DNA of 63,383 bases from Mitsuokella sp. oral taxon 131 str. W9106 (GCF_000469545.1 NZ_KI273066.1:5859-69241), one strand, 5' to 3'. Shown: positions 52,206-61,035, numbered from the stretch's first letter. The notes: a model not told the origin generated them from the sequence alone. Numbers and translations are program-made.

Positions 52206-53594
52206 TTATTCGGCAATGCCCGGCGTCGTCATCTGCTCCGGGGAAAGGATGTGCTCCATCTTCTCCTTCGAGAGGAGCCCCTTTTCGAGGACGACCTGAC
52301 GGATCGGCTTGCCCGTCGTGTAGGCTTCCTTGGCAAGCATCGCGGAATTCTCATAGCCGATGTGCGGCAGGAGCGCCGTGACGACCCCGACGCTGCCCTC
52401 GAGCCACTTCGCGCACTGCTCGCGGTTCGGCTCGAGACCGACGAGAAGCTTGTCAACAAACGTGTTGATCGCATTCGTCAGGAACCGCATCGAGTTGAAC
52501 AGGTTGAACGCAATGACCGGCTCCATGACATTGAGCTCGAACTGTCCATTTTCGACGCCGAGCGAAATGGCGAGATCATTGCCGATGACCTGATAGCAGG
52601 CCTGATCGAGCACTTCGGCGATGACCGGGTTGACCTTGCCCGGCATGATGGAGGAACCCGGCTGGCGCTGCGGAAGCTTGAGCTCGTTGAGGCCGCAGCG
52701 CGGACCCGATGCCATGAGGCGGAAGTCGTTTGCCATCTTGATGAGGACGAGCGCCGTCGTCTTCATCGCGCTCGACATGTCGGAAAACCCATCCGTGTTG
52801 TTCGTCGCATCGATGATGTTCGGCGCCGTGCGGTACCGCTCGCCGAGCTCCTGCGTCATCGCGTCCGCGACCTTGTCGATGTAGGCAGGCTCTGCGTTCA
52901 GCCCCGTGCCGACCGCCGTGCCGCCCATGTTGATCACGTGGAGCGTTTCCGCCGCCTGGTTGATGCGGATGATCGCGCGGCGGACAGCCGACGCATACGA
53001 GCCCATTTCCTGCCCGAGCGTGATGGGGACAGCGTCCTGCAAATGCGTGCGCCCCATCTTGAGGACGTCCTTGTACGCATCCGCCTTGCGTTCAAGCTCC
53101 GTCGCAAGGGAATCGAGCGCCGTCGTGAGCTTGTTCGCCTTGTGGATGAGGCATACCTTGATGCCCGTCGGGAACGAGTCGTTCGTCGACTGCGCCATGT
53201 TTGCGTGATTGTTCGGGGAGATGATGTCGTAGCGTCCCTTCGGCTGTCCGCTGAGCTCAAGCGCGCGGTTGCAGAGCACTTCGTTCATGTTCATGTTGAT
53301 CGATGTGCCTGCCCCGCCTTGAATCGGGTCGACCGGGAACTGGTCCATCCACTTGCCGGAAATGATCTCGTCTGCTGCCTTCACGAGGAGCTCGCCTATC
53401 TTCTTGTCGAGACGTCCCGTTTCCATGTTTGCCGTTGCAGCTGCTTTCTTGACCTGCGCAATCGCCTTGATGAAATCCGGGTCGAGCTTCTGTCCCGTAA
53501 TCTTGAAGTTCTCGATGGCACGCATCGTCTGAACGCCGTAGTAAACGTCGTCCGGCACCTGAAGCTCCCCTAAGAAATCGTGTTCTGTACGCAT
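52206..53594 (-). CDS. aspA: Aspartate ammonia-lyase
   Basis: A 462-residue member of the fumarase/aspartase superfamily. It has the signature GSSIMPGKVNP with the catalytic Ser loop, TGRTHLQDA-like MGRTHLQDAVP, STNDSFPTG and NNTDGFSD. Aspartase-type residues rather than fumarase are suggested by overall similarity. It splits aspartate to fumarate and ammonia, feeding fumarate respiration or succinate formation. It is monocistronic downstream of a sodium/dicarboxylate carrier gene, and its promoter carries the shared TTGTAT-N5-ATACAA operator. Confidence 0.94.
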   Translation of the reverse strand: MRTEHDFLGELQVPDDVYYGVQTMRAIENFKITGQKLDPDFIKAIAQVKKAAATANMETGRLDKKIGELLVKAADEIISGKWMDQFPVDPIQGGAGTSINMNMNEVLCNRALELSGQPKGRYDIISPNNHANMAQSTNDSFPTGIKVCLIHKANKLTTALDSLATELERKADAYKDVLKMGRTHLQDAVPITLGQEMGSYASAVRRAIIRINQAAETLHVINMGGTAVGTGLNAEPAYIDKVADAMTQELGERYRTAPNIIDATNNTDGFSDMSSAMKTTALVLIKMANDFRLMASGPRCGLNELKLPQRQPGSSIMPGKVNPVIAEVLDQACYQVIGNDLAISLGVENGQFELNVMEPVIAFNLFNSMRFLTNAINTFVDKLLVGLEPNREQCAKWLEGSVGVVTALLPHIGYENSAMLAKEAYTTGKPIRQVVLEKGLLSKEKMEHILSPEQMTTPGIAE

Positions 53595-53647
53595 TTTCCC
53601 TCATTCCTTTCTTTGACTCGTCCGGAAAGATCTCTTTCTTGACTTGA

Positions 53648-53676
53648 ATTGTATCATGTATACAAAATACATTCAA
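53648..53676 (-). promoter_or_regulatory. Promoter of aspA
   Basis: TTGAAT (53671-53676), 17 bp, TACAAT (53648-53653) on the minus strand. An outer inverted repeat (ACTTGAAT at 53642-53649, ATTCAAGT at 53671-53678) brackets it. Confidence 0.7.
53649..53665. promoter_or_regulatory. Shared operator, site A (aspA)
   Basis: TTGTATCATGTATACAA: perfect 6-bp arms with a 5-bp centre, overlapping the aspA -10 and spacer. It differs from site C at 57162-57178 by a single base. Confidence 0.7.
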
Positions 53677-53687
53677 GTACATCTTTA

Positions 53688-53716
53688 TCAAAAAGTTCGC
53701 TCGTCACGAACCTTTT
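53688..53716 (-). terminator. Terminator of the DASS transporter gene
   Basis: GTTCG (53707-53711 on the minus strand) and CGAAC (53695-53699) arms, followed by TTTTT. Confidence 0.65.
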
Positions 53717-53752
53717 TGCAAAACCGCATCGCATATCCAGGCTCCAATCCGA

Positions 53753-55183
53753 TCAAAACATTCCGAGGAGTTTCATCCACGGCAAACCAATGCCGAGCCA
53801 AACGATGACGTGCATGACCGTGACCAAAAACCCGATCTTCCACCATTGCCCCTGCCCCATGAAGCCCGCACCGAAGAAGATCGGCGTGACGCCACAGCCG
53901 TAGTGCGTGAGAAACGAGGCGCTGTTGCAGAGCGCGCCGAGCAGGATGAGCACGCCGAGCACGGGCGCGCCGGCCGCGACGAGGATGGTCGCGAAAGCAG
54001 CGAAGAGCGCCATGATATGCGCGCTGTTGCTCGCGAGCAGATAATGCGCAAAGGTGTAGACGAGGCAAAGCACGACGAGCATCGTCATCCACTCCATGCC
54101 GCCGAACTTCGCTGCCATCACGTCGGCAAACCACTTCATAAGGCCGAGCTTTGAAAGGTATGCCGCCATATTGACGAGCACGCCCATCCAAACGAGCACA
54201 TCCCATGCGCCGTGCTGGCGCGTAATGTCCGACCAGTCGAGCACGCGCGTCACGAGCATGGCGGAAAGCCCCATGAGCGCGACAAACGCCGAGTCAATAT
54301 GGTGGATGGATCCCGTCGCCCAAAGGATGAGCGCCAAGACGAAGATCGTACAGAGAATCTTTTCTTTGCCCGACATGGGTCCCATCTCATGCAGTTCCCT
54401 GCGCGCGAGCTGCTGCGTCTCGGGCATCTTCTTCTGCTCGGGATCGATGAGCCGATAGAGCAAATACGGCGTCGCAATCGTAAGCAAAAGCCCCGGCACG
54501 ATGCAGGCGGCGAACCACGAGCCCCAGCTGATCGACGTGCCGAATATCTCCTGTGCAAGCGTGTTGCAGAGAACATTGTTCGACGCGCCCGTCAGGAAGA
54601 TGCATGCCGACGTGATGACTGCTGCATAGGCACTAAACATCAGGAACGCGCCCGTGCGTCGGTTCTCTTCCTTTTCCGGCTCTGCACCGACCGCATTGAC
54701 GACGCTTCGGACGATCGGGTAGATGATGCCGCCGCCGCGTGCCGTGTTCGACGGCGTAAACGGCGCAATGCAGAAATCCGCCGCGCTCATTACGTAAGCG
54801 ACACGCAAGGTGCTGCTGCCGAAGCGTGCGAGCAATGCGTAGGAAATACGCTTCCCAAGCCCCGTCTTGATGAAGCCCTCCGCAAACATGAACGCGGAAA
54901 CGATGAGCCAAATCGTCGTGTTGGAAAACCCTGCGAGCGCTTCGCCCGCCTTCATGATGCCGAGGAGCGGCAGGAGCGTACAGGCGAGAATTGCGATGGC
55001 GCCGATCGGCATCGGCTGCAGGATGAAGCCCGCAATCGTCGCGACGAACACGGCGAGCAGCCCCCATGCCGGCGCCGAGACGCCGGCAGGCGCAGGAATG
55101 AACCACAGGACTATGCCGATCGCTACGCAGATGAGACCGCGCACGACAGGCGGCAGCCCCTGGCCTTTCTTTTTTTCGGACAT
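53753..55183 (-). CDS. DASS-family anion:sodium symporter / dicarboxylate carrier
   Basis: A 476-residue membrane protein with about 12-14 spans. The SNT-like motifs FSNTTIWLIVSAFMFA and APFTPSNTARGGGIIYPI match the DASS family (2-oxoglutarate/malate or citrate/succinate translocators such as CitT/YflS), and LTGASNNVLCNTLA and LASNSAHIMALFAA further support it. Likely substrates are C4-dicarboxylates given the aspA neighbour (inference). GAGGAATGCTAT precedes the ATG at 55183. Its upstream region holds operator site B. Confidence 0.9.
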   Translation of the reverse strand: MSEKKKGQGLPPVVRGLICVAIGIVLWFIPAPAGVSAPAWGLLAVFVATIAGFILQPMPIGAIAILACTLLPLLGIMKAGEALAGFSNTTIWLIVSAFMFAEGFIKTGLGKRISYALLARFGSSTLRVAYVMSAADFCIAPFTPSNTARGGGIIYPIVRSVVNAVGAEPEKEENRRTGAFLMFSAYAAVITSACIFLTGASNNVLCNTLAQEIFGTSISWGSWFAACIVPGLLLTIATPYLLYRLIDPEQKKMPETQQLARRELHEMGPMSGKEKILCTIFVLALILWATGSIHHIDSAFVALMGLSAMLVTRVLDWSDITRQHGAWDVLVWMGVLVNMAAYLSKLGLMKWFADVMAAKFGGMEWMTMLVVLCLVYTFAHYLLASNSAHIMALFAAFATILVAAGAPVLGVLILLGALCNSASFLTHYGCGVTPIFFGAGFMGQGQWWKIGFLVTVMHVIVWLGIGLPWMKLLGMF

Positions 55184-55206
55184 ATAGCATTCCTCCATTT
55201 CTCACA

Positions 55207-55226
55207 ACAGGCATGTCCATGCCTGT
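55207..55226. repeat. Perfect palindrome in the DASS transporter 5' region
   Basis: ACAGGCATG and CATGCCTGT, 9-bp arms separated by 2 bp, lie between operator site B and the gene start; possible mRNA hairpin or second operator. Confidence 0.5.
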
Positions 55227-55233
55227 CTGCTTT

Positions 55234-55252
55234 CCTGTATGCAATATACAGG
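55234..55252. promoter_or_regulatory. Shared operator, site B (DASS transporter)
   Basis: CCTGTAT-GCAAT-ATACAGG: perfect 7-bp arms with a 5-bp centre, the same half-site geometry as sites A and C (TGTAT-N5-ATACA). Confidence 0.6.
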
Positions 55253-55302
55253 TGTGACTACAGGATTCTATACGATCCGATCCATTTATTACGCAAATTT
55301 TA

Positions 55303-56268
55303 TCATAAAAAATTTTTATCTTCCATGTGGTACAGCTCCAGCACCACCTGCACAAATCCTTCGATAGCCCTTGTCCGATAGCCCTTGTGCTGCATGGCAA
55401 GGAATGTCTTGCGCGTCGCAAGCGCCCCCTCCAGCCGATAGAAAAAGAGCGCATTGGTCGGAAGCGACAGGCTCACGAGCGTATCCGTCAGGAAGGTCGC
55501 GCCAAGCCCCTGGCGTGCCATATGGAACGCCGTCATGAGCTGATTCAGATACAGGCGCACGCGCGGCGCATAGCCTGCCGTCTGAAACAGGCCCTTTGCC
55601 CGCCGATACATATCATTTCCCGGCCCGAGCAGCAGGAAATCCATCCCGGCAAACGCCGCGAGCGAAACGGCAGGCGTCGCGGCGGAAAGATGGCGGCCCG
55701 CGAGCACATCCTGCCGCGTCATGCACGCATCGGAAAACCGTGCATGGATCGGCGCGCCGGCAGGAACGGCAAGCAGAAGATGATCCGTATAAAAGGGCGT
55801 GCTGTCACAGCGCGTGGCATCGTATACGCCGCTGTCCACAATCACATCCAGTTTTCCCTCCGCGAGCCGATTGTAGAGATCGGCCGAATCCGACTCGATG
55901 ACCGACAAGCGAATCTGCGGATACTTTCGACTGAATGCTTCAATCATAGGAGGCAGGAAGCAGGAGGCAAAAAAATTTGTCCCGCCTAGGGCAAGCGTGC
56001 CGCTCTGCAGCCCCGCAAGATCATCGCAATACCGTTTCAGATCCCGCCGGATCCGTATCACACGCTCTGCCGCCTCCATGTACGCCCGCCCTGCATCGGT
56101 AAGCCCCAAGGGACTCCGGGCGCGGTCAAAAAGCGGCACGCCGAGCTCGCTTTCCACCTTTTTCACGGCAGCGGACAAGGCGGGCTGGGATACGAAAAGC
56201 TGCCGCGCTGCCGCGGAAAAGCTGCGCGCCTCCCATACGGCCAAAACGTATTCCATCTCCTTTAACAT
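55303..56268 (-). CDS. LysR-family transcriptional regulator
   Basis: A 321-residue LTTR. The helix-turn-helix spans about 1-60 (MEYVLAVWEARSFSAAARQLFVSQPALSAAVKKVE). The C-terminal effector domain from about 88 has the two-lobed periplasmic-binding fold. It is divergent from the racemase gene with a 148-bp shared upstream region, the usual sign that it controls that neighbour. GAGGAGAT precedes the ATG at 56268. Effector unknown; an amino acid or dicarboxylate is likely from context. Confidence 0.9.
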   Translation of the reverse strand: MLKEMEYVLAVWEARSFSAAARQLFVSQPALSAAVKKVESELGVPLFDRARSPLGLTDAGRAYMEAAERVIRIRRDLKRYCDDLAGLQSGTLALGGTNFFASCFLPPMIEAFSRKYPQIRLSVIESDSADLYNRLAEGKLDVIVDSGVYDATRCDSTPFYTDHLLLAVPAGAPIHARFSDACMTRQDVLAGRHLSAATPAVSLAAFAGMDFLLLGPGNDMYRRAKGLFQTAGYAPRVRLYLNQLMTAFHMARQGLGATFLTDTLVSLSLPTNALFFYRLEGALATRKTFLAMQHKGYRTRAIEGFVQVVLELYHMEDKNFL

Positions 56269-56292
56269 GAATATCTCCTCCAATATGTGATA

Positions 56293-56306
56293 AGATAATT
56301 TTATCT
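56293..56306. promoter_or_regulatory. Candidate LysR operator between divergent genes
   Basis: AGATAATTTTATCT, a perfect palindrome (6-bp arms, 2-bp centre), 25 bp upstream of the LysR gene. A second hairpin, ATAGCAT-N6-ATGCTAT, lies at 56334-56353 on the racemase side. Confidence 0.45.
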
Positions 56307-56416
56307 AGATCAAAAAGTTATCTGTATTGGATTATAGCATGCCATCATGCTATCGTATAGGACAGAAGCAATTCCCTCGCCTATCAAACCATTTGGAGAA
56401 AACAGGAGGAGCGACC

Positions 56417-57112
56417 ATGAAAACAATTGGCATCATCGGCGGAATGGGTCCTATGGCGACCGTGGACCTCATGGAAAAAATCATACAGGAAACCGACGCC
56501 CATGAGGATCAGGAGCATATCCCCATCCTCGTCGACAACAACACACGTATTCCCGATCGGACCGCCGCCATTCTCGGGCAGGGCGAAAGCCCCGTCCCTG
56601 AGCTGCTGCGCTCCGCCAAGCGTCTCACGGAGGCCGGCGCCGACTTCCTCATCATGGGCTGCAACACGGCGCACTATTTCCTGCCCGCCATGCTGCCCCA
56701 TCTGACTGTCCCGTTCCTGAGCATAATCGATACGGCAGTCCGGTTCTGCCAATCCCAGGGCTTTCACAAAATCGGCCTGCTTGCATCTGCCGGCACCTGC
56801 AAGAGCGGCATCTATCAAAAGGCGCTCCAAAAAGCCGGCATTTCCGTTCTCATGCCGGGCAGGGAACAGGAATCTGCCATCCACAACATGATTTACGAAG
56901 GGGTCAAGGCGGGAAAAGAGAACTACGATACGGCAGCGGTCGAATGCGCTCTTGCCTCCATCAAGGCGGATGGAGCGGAAGCATTCCTGCTCGGCTGCAC
57001 CGAAATCCCCGTCGCCGTGCGCATGTACCATATAAAGGGCAATTTCATCGACGCGACCGACGTGCTGGCAAAAGAAGCCATTCGTTTGGCGGGTGCAGCG
57101 ATTCGCGCATGA
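56417..57112 (+). CDS. Aspartate/glutamate racemase family protein
   Basis: A 231-residue enzyme: KTIGIIGGMGPMATVDL at the N-terminus, the first catalytic Cys in MGCNTAHYF and the second in LGCTEIP. It interconverts L- and D-aspartate (or glutamate) without a cofactor. Close to aspartate ammonia-lyase and a dicarboxylate carrier, aspartate is the likely substrate; it may allow use of D-aspartate from peptidoglycan. CAGGAGGAG precedes the ATG at 56417. Confidence 0.92.
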   Translation: MKTIGIIGGMGPMATVDLMEKIIQETDAHEDQEHIPILVDNNTRIPDRTAAILGQGESPVPELLRSAKRLTEAGADFLIMGCNTAHYFLPAMLPHLTVPFLSIIDTAVRFCQSQGFHKIGLLASAGTCKSGIYQKALQKAGISVLMPGREQESAIHNMIYEGVKAGKENYDTAAVECALASIKADGAEAFLLGCTEIPVAVRMYHIKGNFIDATDVLAKEAIRLAGAAIRA

Positions 57113-57141
57113 CGCCCCTTCCCTGTCCTCGCGGCATAAGC

Positions 57142-57170
57142 TTGTAATTTTCCTCATAATATTGTATTAT
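57142..57170 (+). promoter_or_regulatory. Promoter of the two-component system
   Basis: TTGTAA (57142-57147), 17 bp, TATTAT (57165-57170), about 75 bp before the kinase start. Operator site C covers the -10. Confidence 0.6.
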
Positions 57171-57181
57171 GTATACAATAT
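57159..57181. promoter_or_regulatory. Shared operator, site C (two-component system)
   Basis: ATATTGTAT-TATGT-ATACAATAT: perfect 9-bp arms with a 5-bp centre. The inner 17 bp, TTGTATTATGTATACAA, match aspA site A at 16 of 17 positions. Confidence 0.75.
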
Positions 57182-57246
57182 ACCGTAGTGACATAGCAGG
57201 AACACGATAGTGTTACGATGCATCGGCAGAGCAGAAAGGAACGATC

Positions 57247-58584
57247 ATGCAGATCACGCGCCCCTCGCGGCAGGATTGGTTTCTATTCCTGCTCATGCTC
57301 CTTCTCATTCCGCTGGCGGGCGAACCGAAGATCCACCCGTTTGGAGGCGACTTCGCAAGCTTTCGCGTGAGCTTCGGATCGCCGCTCTTCCTGCTGTTCC
57401 TGCTGCTTCTCCGCTCCTTTCCGCGCGTGCTTCTCGGCTGCGCGGCAGGCATTGCCGTCGTCCTCTTCCGCATGGCGCTGGATACCATGCGAGGGATTCC
57501 GGTGGCGGATGCTTTTTCCCTTCGCAGCGCGACGTTTTTCTACTATGCATGTTATGCGCTCTTCTTTGCCGCGCCGCGCCTCACGGGCATGCACGTCTAC
57601 GAGCAGGCGCTCGCGGTCGCGTTTTGGGCGATCCTGGCCGAGATCCTCGCGAGCTTTTCCGAGCTCACCGTTCTCCGCATGATGATCCCCATACAGACAT
57701 CGTTTACCTTTTCGATGTTTTTTCATATCCTCGGCATTGCCATCCTGCGCTGTTTTTTTATTCTGTCCTTCTTCTACATCTTTACCCTTTACGCGACGGA
57801 AATACGTCTTGCACGCAAGACGAAGGAGCGCGACCGCCTCGCTCTTTTGATCGCCGGGCTCTACGAAGAGACATTCACGCTCCGCGGCGCCATGCAGAGC
57901 GCCGAAGATGTAACACGCAACAGCTACCAGGCATACGATTGCCTCCAAGAGGTGACAAACGTGGCGGATGCACGCGCTCTCTCGCCGGAAATCCTGCGCA
58001 TCGCGGAGCAGTGCCATGAGATCAAGAAGATCAACCAACGCATATACACCGCACTGCACGAGCTTACATCGAATCGCCGCGTCGACGACTACTTGCCGCC
58101 CGATGAAATCGTACGCCTGCTCCTGCACGCGCAAAGGCATTACGCGTGCGCCCTCGGCAGGGAAATCACGTTTTTTGCCGATGTACAAAAGGATCTGCCG
58201 CCCCTGCACGTCTTTTTGCTGCTCTCGATCCTAAACAATCTCGTCGCCAATGCAGTCGAGGCGATCCCCCAGCGCGGAACGGTCTCGCTTTCCATCCGGG
58301 GAGGCGGCGGCACGCTCCGCATCACGATTGAAAACACGGGAAGCTTCATTGCGAAGGATCATTTCGCTCGCGTCTTTCATCCCGGCTACACGACGAAATT
58401 CGACAGCTCCGGGAAGGCGTCGAGCGGTGTCGGTCTGACTTATGTCAAACAGAAAACGGAGTCGTTCGGCGGCCGCATCGAGATAGACTCGGACGGCAAG
58501 AATCGCGTGACCGTCTCGATATGCCTGCCGTGCCAAAAGCTGCAGCAGCAAGATGCTGCCGCATCCGGCAAACGTCCCGAATGA
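57247..58584 (+). CDS. Membrane sensor histidine kinase, GlnK (YcbA)-like
   Basis: A 445-residue kinase. Residues 1-185 contain about five to six membrane spans with almost no extracytoplasmic domain. A short phosphoacceptor helix has QCHEIKK (His257). The ATPase domain (about 305-435) has NNLVANAVEA (N box) and SSGVGLTYVKQKTESFGG (G2 box). This matches the GlnK type that works with GlnL/YcbB regulators, which in Bacillus responds to glutamine. The response regulator gene overlaps by 4 bp. Here the neighbours suggest sensing of aspartate or a dicarboxylate (inference). GAAAGGAACGATC precedes the ATG. Confidence 0.87.
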   Translation: MQITRPSRQDWFLFLLMLLLIPLAGEPKIHPFGGDFASFRVSFGSPLFLLFLLLLRSFPRVLLGCAAGIAVVLFRMALDTMRGIPVADAFSLRSATFFYYACYALFFAAPRLTGMHVYEQALAVAFWAILAEILASFSELTVLRMMIPIQTSFTFSMFFHILGIAILRCFFILSFFYIFTLYATEIRLARKTKERDRLALLIAGLYEETFTLRGAMQSAEDVTRNSYQAYDCLQEVTNVADARALSPEILRIAEQCHEIKKINQRIYTALHELTSNRRVDDYLPPDEIVRLLLHAQRHYACALGREITFFADVQKDLPPLHVFLLLSILNNLVANAVEAIPQRGTVSLSIRGGGGTLRITIENTGSFIAKDHFARVFHPGYTTKFDSSGKASSGVGLTYVKQKTESFGGRIEIDSDGKNRVTVSICLPCQKLQQQDAAASGKRPE

Positions 58585-59486
58585 CTGGAAAGAAGGTGCT
58601 TTCGACGAATTTTATGCTCATCGATGACGATGATGCCATCCGCTACATGCTGCAGGACATTATTGAGGAATACCGGCTCGGCGAGGTCGTGGATTCCCTC
58701 TCCGATGCCCGTGTTCTTACCAATGAGCTCCTGCGCCACGAGCAAGTCGACATTCTCATTCTCGACATGCTCATGGAAGGGATCGACGGAATGGCGGCAG
58801 CAGCTGCCGTCCGTGCACAATTCACGGGCAAAATCATCATGCTCTCACAGGTCGAAAGCAAGGAGCTCGTCGGCAAGGCTTACGAGATGGGTGTCGACTA
58901 CTACATTACGAAACCGCTGAACCGCAACGAGATCTTAGGCGTCATTCGAAATGTCAGCAAGCATATCCGCCTCGAACATTTCGCACATGATCTGCAGTCC
59001 TCTTTGAAAAAGACCCTCGCTGGCCCCGCTTCAAGCGCCGCGCGTCCATCGGGGAGAAGTCTTGCCCATGCCGTCCTGAAAGAACTCGGCATCGCGGATA
59101 TGAGCGGCGCAAAAGACCTCATGGCGATCCTTCACTGCCTCGCCCATACGCCAAATGACGACGGGATTCTCCCCCCGCTTCAGCGAATATTTGCCGCCGT
59201 CCTGCAAGGGCGGGCGAAGGAGGAAGGAGACATCTCAAAAGAGGTCAAGGCGATGGAACAGCGCCTGCGTCGCACGATCTCCCAAGCGCTCCTGAACCTC
59301 GCCGCAATGGGCGCGCTCGACTACACGAATCCGCGCTTCGAGTCGTACGCACCGCTCTACTTCGACTATGCGGAAGTCCGCCGCATCATGACCATGATGG
59401 AAGAAGAAAAACAGCCGAAGCGCTCCGACGTCCACATCAATATGAAGAAATTCATCCATGCACTCTTTCGCGCAACACAGGAATGA
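58581..59486 (+). CDS. Response regulator with YcbB/GlnL-type DNA-binding domain
   Basis: A 301-residue regulator. The receiver domain occupies about 8-125: acidic pocket DDDD (15-18), phosphorylated Asp62 in LILDMLMEG, and Lys in YITKPL. The C-terminal domain (about 165-295) matches the YcbB output domain with the helical LAHAVLKELGIADMSGAKDLMAILHCLA and VKAMEQRLRRTISQALLNLAAMGALDYTNPRFE. Its start overlaps the kinase stop as ATGA, so translation is coupled. It is a candidate binder of the shared TTGTAT-N5-ATACAA operator at its own operon and at aspA. Confidence 0.88.
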   Translation: MTGKKVLSTNFMLIDDDDAIRYMLQDIIEEYRLGEVVDSLSDARVLTNELLRHEQVDILILDMLMEGIDGMAAAAAVRAQFTGKIIMLSQVESKELVGKAYEMGVDYYITKPLNRNEILGVIRNVSKHIRLEHFAHDLQSSLKKTLAGPASSAARPSGRSLAHAVLKELGIADMSGAKDLMAILHCLAHTPNDDGILPPLQRIFAAVLQGRAKEEGDISKEVKAMEQRLRRTISQALLNLAAMGALDYTNPRFESYAPLYFDYAEVRRIMTMMEEEKQPKRSDVHINMKKFIHALFRATQE

Positions 59487-59796
59487 CGCGAGGAAGCGTT
59501 CCGATGGCATCCTCCCGTGCTGCCGCAGAACGTCCGCATGGACGCGAAATGCCCTATGCCAGCCCGCGTCCGCCGCGAAGGCCGGCGCATAAAAGCGCCC
59601 TGCGCTGCACAATGAAGCGACCGCATTTTCCCCTTTCCTAATACGAAAAAATGATGTATGATAGATAATAGATAGTAGAATGAACGTATATAGCCTACAT
59701 GCTATACGTCAACATAAAGGAAGCGCGGATATATGCAGCACCCTTGTATTGTCCGCGGTTCCGAAACGTCTCTTCTGAAAGGAACGATAACCGACT
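59487..59796. other. 310-bp intergenic region before the HD-GYP gene
   Basis: No convincing gene. The left half is GC-rich with a GGCGC-N6-GCGCC hairpin (59584-59599) lacking a T-run. The right half (about 59635-59720) is AT-rich and should hold the HD-GYP promoter; TATGAT at 59657-59662 is a candidate -10 with a poor -35 (TTTCCT, 59635-59640). Confidence 0.4.
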
Positions 59797-60963
59797 ATGA
59801 TTCGTTTGCCGGTCAAAGACCTAAAAGAGGGCATGATCATCGGGCAGAGCATTTACAACCGGCTCGGCGCAAGCTACCTCGTAAAAGGCCAGCCCATCAC
59901 AAAGGGATATATCGGTCAGCTTCAAAAAATTGGCATTCCGACGCTCAACGTCACTTCAATGGATCCCAATCTGAAACTTCCGCCACCGGAAGACGTCGTA
60001 CAGGAGCGCACGCGCATCACGGCAATCCAGCGCGTCTACGAGACGTATCAGAGCGTTGAGGAATCGGGGCGCATCGACGTCGCAAGCATGCAGGCCGTAT
60101 CGGAAAACATCCTTTCCGACATCCTCGCGAAGCGCGGCAACCTCGTCCAGCTCACGGATATCCGCCTGCACGACACCTACACGTTCGCACACAGCGTCAA
60201 CGTCGCCGTGCTCTCCGCCATGCTCGGCATGCTCTGCCACTACACGAAGAAGGACATGCTGCTCCTGACACTCGGCGCACTCCTCCACGACCTCGGAAAG
60301 ATCAACGTCCCCTCGGAGATCCTAAACAAAAATGGACGACTCACGAATTCCGAATTCTCGACGATGAAGGATCATCCGCTCAACGGCGGAAAGCGCATTA
60401 TGGCAATGCAGAACGAGCTCCCCTCGCCTGCCATCCTCGCAGCGATCGCCTCCCAGCACCACGAGCACATCGACGGAAAAGGCTATCCGCGCGGGTTCAA
60501 AGGCGACCAGATCCACCGCTTCGCCAAGATCGCCGCGATCGCCGACGTCTACGATGCGCTGACGAGCGAGCGTCCCTACAAGAAGGCGTACACGCCGAAC
60601 GTCACGCGCAACATCATGGTCAACGTCAACAAGGGGCAGTTCGACCCGGATCTCCTGGAACTCTTCTTCAACAATGTCGCCGTCTACCCCGTCGGCACAA
60701 TCCTCAAGACGATTTGGGGCTACGGCATCGTCAAGAAGTGCGAGTTCGGCCATACGGAAACGCCGACCATCGTCCTCTTTGCCAACATGGAAGGACGCGT
60801 GCTCCCAAAACCGGAGGTCATCAATCTCGGCGAATGTGCGGAGGGAAACAGCGCGATCATCCTCGTCGTAACCGACGGCGATCTTCTCCACTTCGTTCAC
60901 GATCTCGGGCTCGACCCGTCCATTTATCTAAAGGAAGACGACCCCAGCGAAGAAAGCGAATAA
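59797..60963 (+). CDS. HD-GYP domain protein (probable cyclic-di-GMP phosphodiesterase)
   Basis: A 388-residue soluble protein. The N-terminal ~70 residues (LPVKDLKEGMIIGQSIYNRLGASYLVKGQ) match the DUF3391-like module often found before HD-GYP domains. The HD-GYP domain has HDTYTFAHSVNVAVLS, LLHDLGKI (His164/Asp165), a KDHPLNGGKRI helix, HHEHIDGKGYPRG (221-233) and DVYDALTSERPYKKA, all the metal and active-site motifs. A C-terminal ~70-residue beta domain (GIVKKCEFGHTETPTIVLF) follows. It likely degrades cyclic-di-GMP and so influences motility or adhesion. The start is MIRLPV at 59797 by family similarity; the AAGGAACG site is rather far (about 13 bases). Confidence 0.92.
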   Translation: MIRLPVKDLKEGMIIGQSIYNRLGASYLVKGQPITKGYIGQLQKIGIPTLNVTSMDPNLKLPPPEDVVQERTRITAIQRVYETYQSVEESGRIDVASMQAVSENILSDILAKRGNLVQLTDIRLHDTYTFAHSVNVAVLSAMLGMLCHYTKKDMLLLTLGALLHDLGKINVPSEILNKNGRLTNSEFSTMKDHPLNGGKRIMAMQNELPSPAILAAIASQHHEHIDGKGYPRGFKGDQIHRFAKIAAIADVYDALTSERPYKKAYTPNVTRNIMVNVNKGQFDPDLLELFFNNVAVYPVGTILKTIWGYGIVKKCEFGHTETPTIVLFANMEGRVLPKPEVINLGECAEGNSAIILVVTDGDLLHFVHDLGLDPSIYLKEDDPSEESE

Positions 60964-60987
60964 CGGATTGCATCCAAAAACATCCAA

Positions 60988-61031
60988 ACAGAGGAAGGCA
61001 TGGCATCGCGTCGCACCTTCCTCTTTTTTTG
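60988..61031 (+). terminator. Terminator of the HD-GYP gene
   Basis: AGAGGAAGG (60990-60998) and CCTTCCTCT (61016-61024) with a 17-base loop, followed by TTTTTT. The opposite gene ends nearby, but its T-run would be weaker. Confidence 0.85.
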
Positions 61032-61035
61032 CGCC

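Noticed and set aside
52143-53573. 476-residue plus-strand open frame
   Set aside because: Antisense to aspA; composition is Arg/His/Asp-rich with no domain.
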